A stretch of DNA of 64,000 bases, from NCBI GenBank assembly GCA_025210775.1, contig JAOARB010000022.1, forward strand, positions 62,001-126,000, written 5' to 3'. The notes beneath the pieces are model-generated. The model searched no databases. It was not told where the DNA came from and saw only the letters and a program-made list of their open reading frames with translations. Below are positions 63,601-64,000 of this stretch, one piece after another. Each line of letters opens with the position of its first letter. Within the stretch, counting starts at the first letter, position 1. The position numbers and the translations under genes were made by a program. The stretch comes from Prolixibacteraceae bacterium. GTDB lineage: Bacteria; Bacteroidota; Bacteroidia; Bacteroidales; Prolixibacteraceae.

Positions 63601-64000
63601 TTGGTTGTCTTGACGACCGTGTGTTTTAAGTCACTGGTGCTTTTGATATATCCTAAACCCCTAATAAAGTATTCTACTTTATTTACCTCCATGGTTTGAG
63701 CACCTACGTCTATATTGCTCTCTTTTACTGCTTTTATGATGTCTAATATAGAGACACGATAGGCCTGCATCGACCTACTGTTTAGATCGATCTGATACTC
63801 TTTTACATATCCTCCAATGGATGCCACTTCTGATACACCTTCGGCTCCCATTAATCCATATTTTACAATGTAGTCTTGTATACTTCTTAGCTCTTCTAAG
63901 TCCCATCCCCCAGTACTACTTCCTTCTGAATCTTGCCCTTCTAGTGTATACCAAAAGACTTGCCCTAAACCTGTGGCATCTGGTCCTAAACTAGGATTGA
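60606..64000 (-). CDS. cusA: CusA-like heavy-metal efflux RND transporter (5' end outside window)
   Basis: The frame is open to the edge of the window, so about 1,131 residues are visible and the start lies beyond 64000. An internal ATG at 63851 is not the start: the codons before it read GLGQVFWYTLEGQDSEG and YIVKYGLMGAEGVSEVASIGGYVKEYQI in line with CusA. It has two groups of membrane helices and two large periplasmic loops. GNEFMPALDEGDFLLMPTSMPHAG (about residue 500 of the visible part) fits the heavy-metal-efflux group. The second TM set has GFIALFGISTDDGVLLATYL. It starts the operon cusA-cusC-cusB-HMA and probably exports Cu(I)/Ag(I). A middle insert from about 340 to 430 holds extra membrane segments, as in Bacteroidota members. 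Confidence 0.93.
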   Translation of the reverse strand, partial: NPSLGPDATGLGQVFWYTLEGQDSEGSSTGGWDLEELRSIQDYIVKYGLMGAEGVSEVASIGGYVKEYQIDLNSRSMQAYRVSILDIIKAVKESNIDVGAQTMEVNKVEYFIRGLGYIKSTSDLKHTVVKTTKEGTPIYLDQVANIEVGPANRRGILDKDGTEAVGGVVVARYGANPMEVLQNVKEKIEEITTSLPSKKLANGAMSKVNIVPFYDRSQLIQETLFTLKDALYLEILITILVVVVMLRNLKTSMLISTLLPLSILVVFIAMRYFNITANIVSLSGIAIAIGTLVDIGIVLVENLLKHISYAENKNKKWFDVVLTSTHEVGSAVITSISTTIVSFIPVFSLEAAEGKLFHPLAFTKTFALAGALLVALLILPAFSYYLFKRDFEQKEIAQKQEWLISGILLVVTIMALFSPISKIWALVPLFFAIISLLNGLYPKYKKQLRNIVQIFVIVSITILLSVEWNPLGYNHATITNILFVAIILGIILGGFKLFEKSYPRILSWCLRNKKKFLSIPFTIILVAFLTWQGFKETIGAPFKNNDYISTSWLYQGLDNLFPGIGNEFMPALDEGDFLLMPTSMPHAGVAENKRILQQLDLRTNSIPEISGVLGKSGRVNSALDPAPLSMYENIIHYKSEYAQDKEGQVLRFKTNDEGEFVTKSGQTISRDSTYAYPLKDFIIDPRRGRPLRQWRPEIQSKDQIWDEIVKATRLPGVTSAPKLQPIETRLIMLQTGMRATIGIKVLGNELDSIQAFGIRLEQTLKEVPQIKSSSVFADRIVGKPYLLIKWDRNKLARYGITIGSAQKQIETAIGGMSLDKSVEGRERYNIRIRYNRDDRQDHEELKRILIAGNHSTQIPLGQLATIAYQPGPQMIKSEDGFLVSYVIFDKKDKISEIEAVEAAQAFLQKKIDNQELQVPPGVHYKFSGNYENQIRASKRLSIAVPLCLALIFMILYLQFKSISTSLMVFTSITVAFSGAFLMLGIYGIPHFLDFDFLGVNLNEIFRIDTINLSVAVWVGFIALFGISTDDGVLLATYLDQSFAKNKPQSKQEIHDAVVEAGRKRIRPALMTTATTILALLPILTSTGRGSDIMLPMSIPSVGGMIIALIAVFIVPVLYGWRAEYLLKKKQ

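Noticed and set aside
63851..63853. ATG at 63851 as start of CusA
   Set aside because: The frame continues to the edge of the window with conserved CusA sequence, so this is an internal methionine.

Overview
This window looks like chromosomal DNA of an AT-rich Bacteroidota bacterium. The signs are the SusD-like protein at the left edge, many lipoproteins with short Bacteroidota-style lipoboxes, TonB-dependent receptors with an N-terminal carboxypeptidase-regulatory-like domain, a three-gene succinate dehydrogenase/fumarate reductase (cytochrome b, flavoprotein, iron-sulfur), and repeated matches to the Bacteroidota promoter element TAnnTTTG instead of an E. coli-type -10 box. A Marinilabiliales/Bacteroidales-type host is plausible, but the genus cannot be told from the sequence alone. 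I see no phage, transposase or CRISPR array.

Layout. 1-1447: 3' end of a SusD-like/lipoprotein pair. 1628-5326: nadA, a leucine-rich-repeat lipoprotein and a glycosyltransferase. 5394-9528: a second glycosyltransferase, pyrH-frr, a SPOR lipoprotein and ilvE. 10311-14941: a tight five-gene operon for a CDP-linked 3,6-dideoxyhexose (rfbH, rfbF, rfbG, epimerase, reductase), then a convergent GT4 glycosyltransferase and a sugar aminotransferase; this is a surface polysaccharide region. 17776-20341: rplM-rpsI-rpsB-tsf on the minus strand, with candidate structured leaders. 20842-24331: a DUF6266-like protein and a large six-hairpin glycosidase lipoprotein. 25001-33123: MFS transporter, lipA-lipB, dus, two CPBP proteases and small unknowns. 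33342-36780: sdhCAB. 37011-41823: hydrolase, NhaC-type antiporter, TonB receptor. 42375-45852: CPBP/STN-like fusion and sucCD. 45938-51696: a reduced sigma/anti-sigma pair, a second MFS transporter, and two identical tRNA-Leu(CAA) genes flanking an outer-membrane beta-barrel receptor. 52337-55661: an ECF sigma factor, a putative envelope-spanning anti-sigma/beta-barrel protein, and a divergent SUMF1-domain lipoprotein. 56364-64000: a DUF2007 protein and a copper/silver-type efflux operon (cusA, cusC, cusB, HMA protein).

How the genes work together. Core metabolism (NAD, lipoate, succinate, branched-chain amino acids, UMP) is interleaved with envelope functions: polysaccharide sugars, glycosyltransferases, lipoproteins, receptors and metal efflux. 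The least explained material is (i) three hairpins built from 11-bp tandem units (9861-9966, 24721-24856, 52145-52246) and a 44-bp degenerate array at 51801-51976; (ii) two unusual sigma/anti-sigma pairs; (iii) an intramembrane protease fused to STN-like domains; and (iv) an orphan promoter-terminator unit at 28883-28972 that may encode a small RNA.
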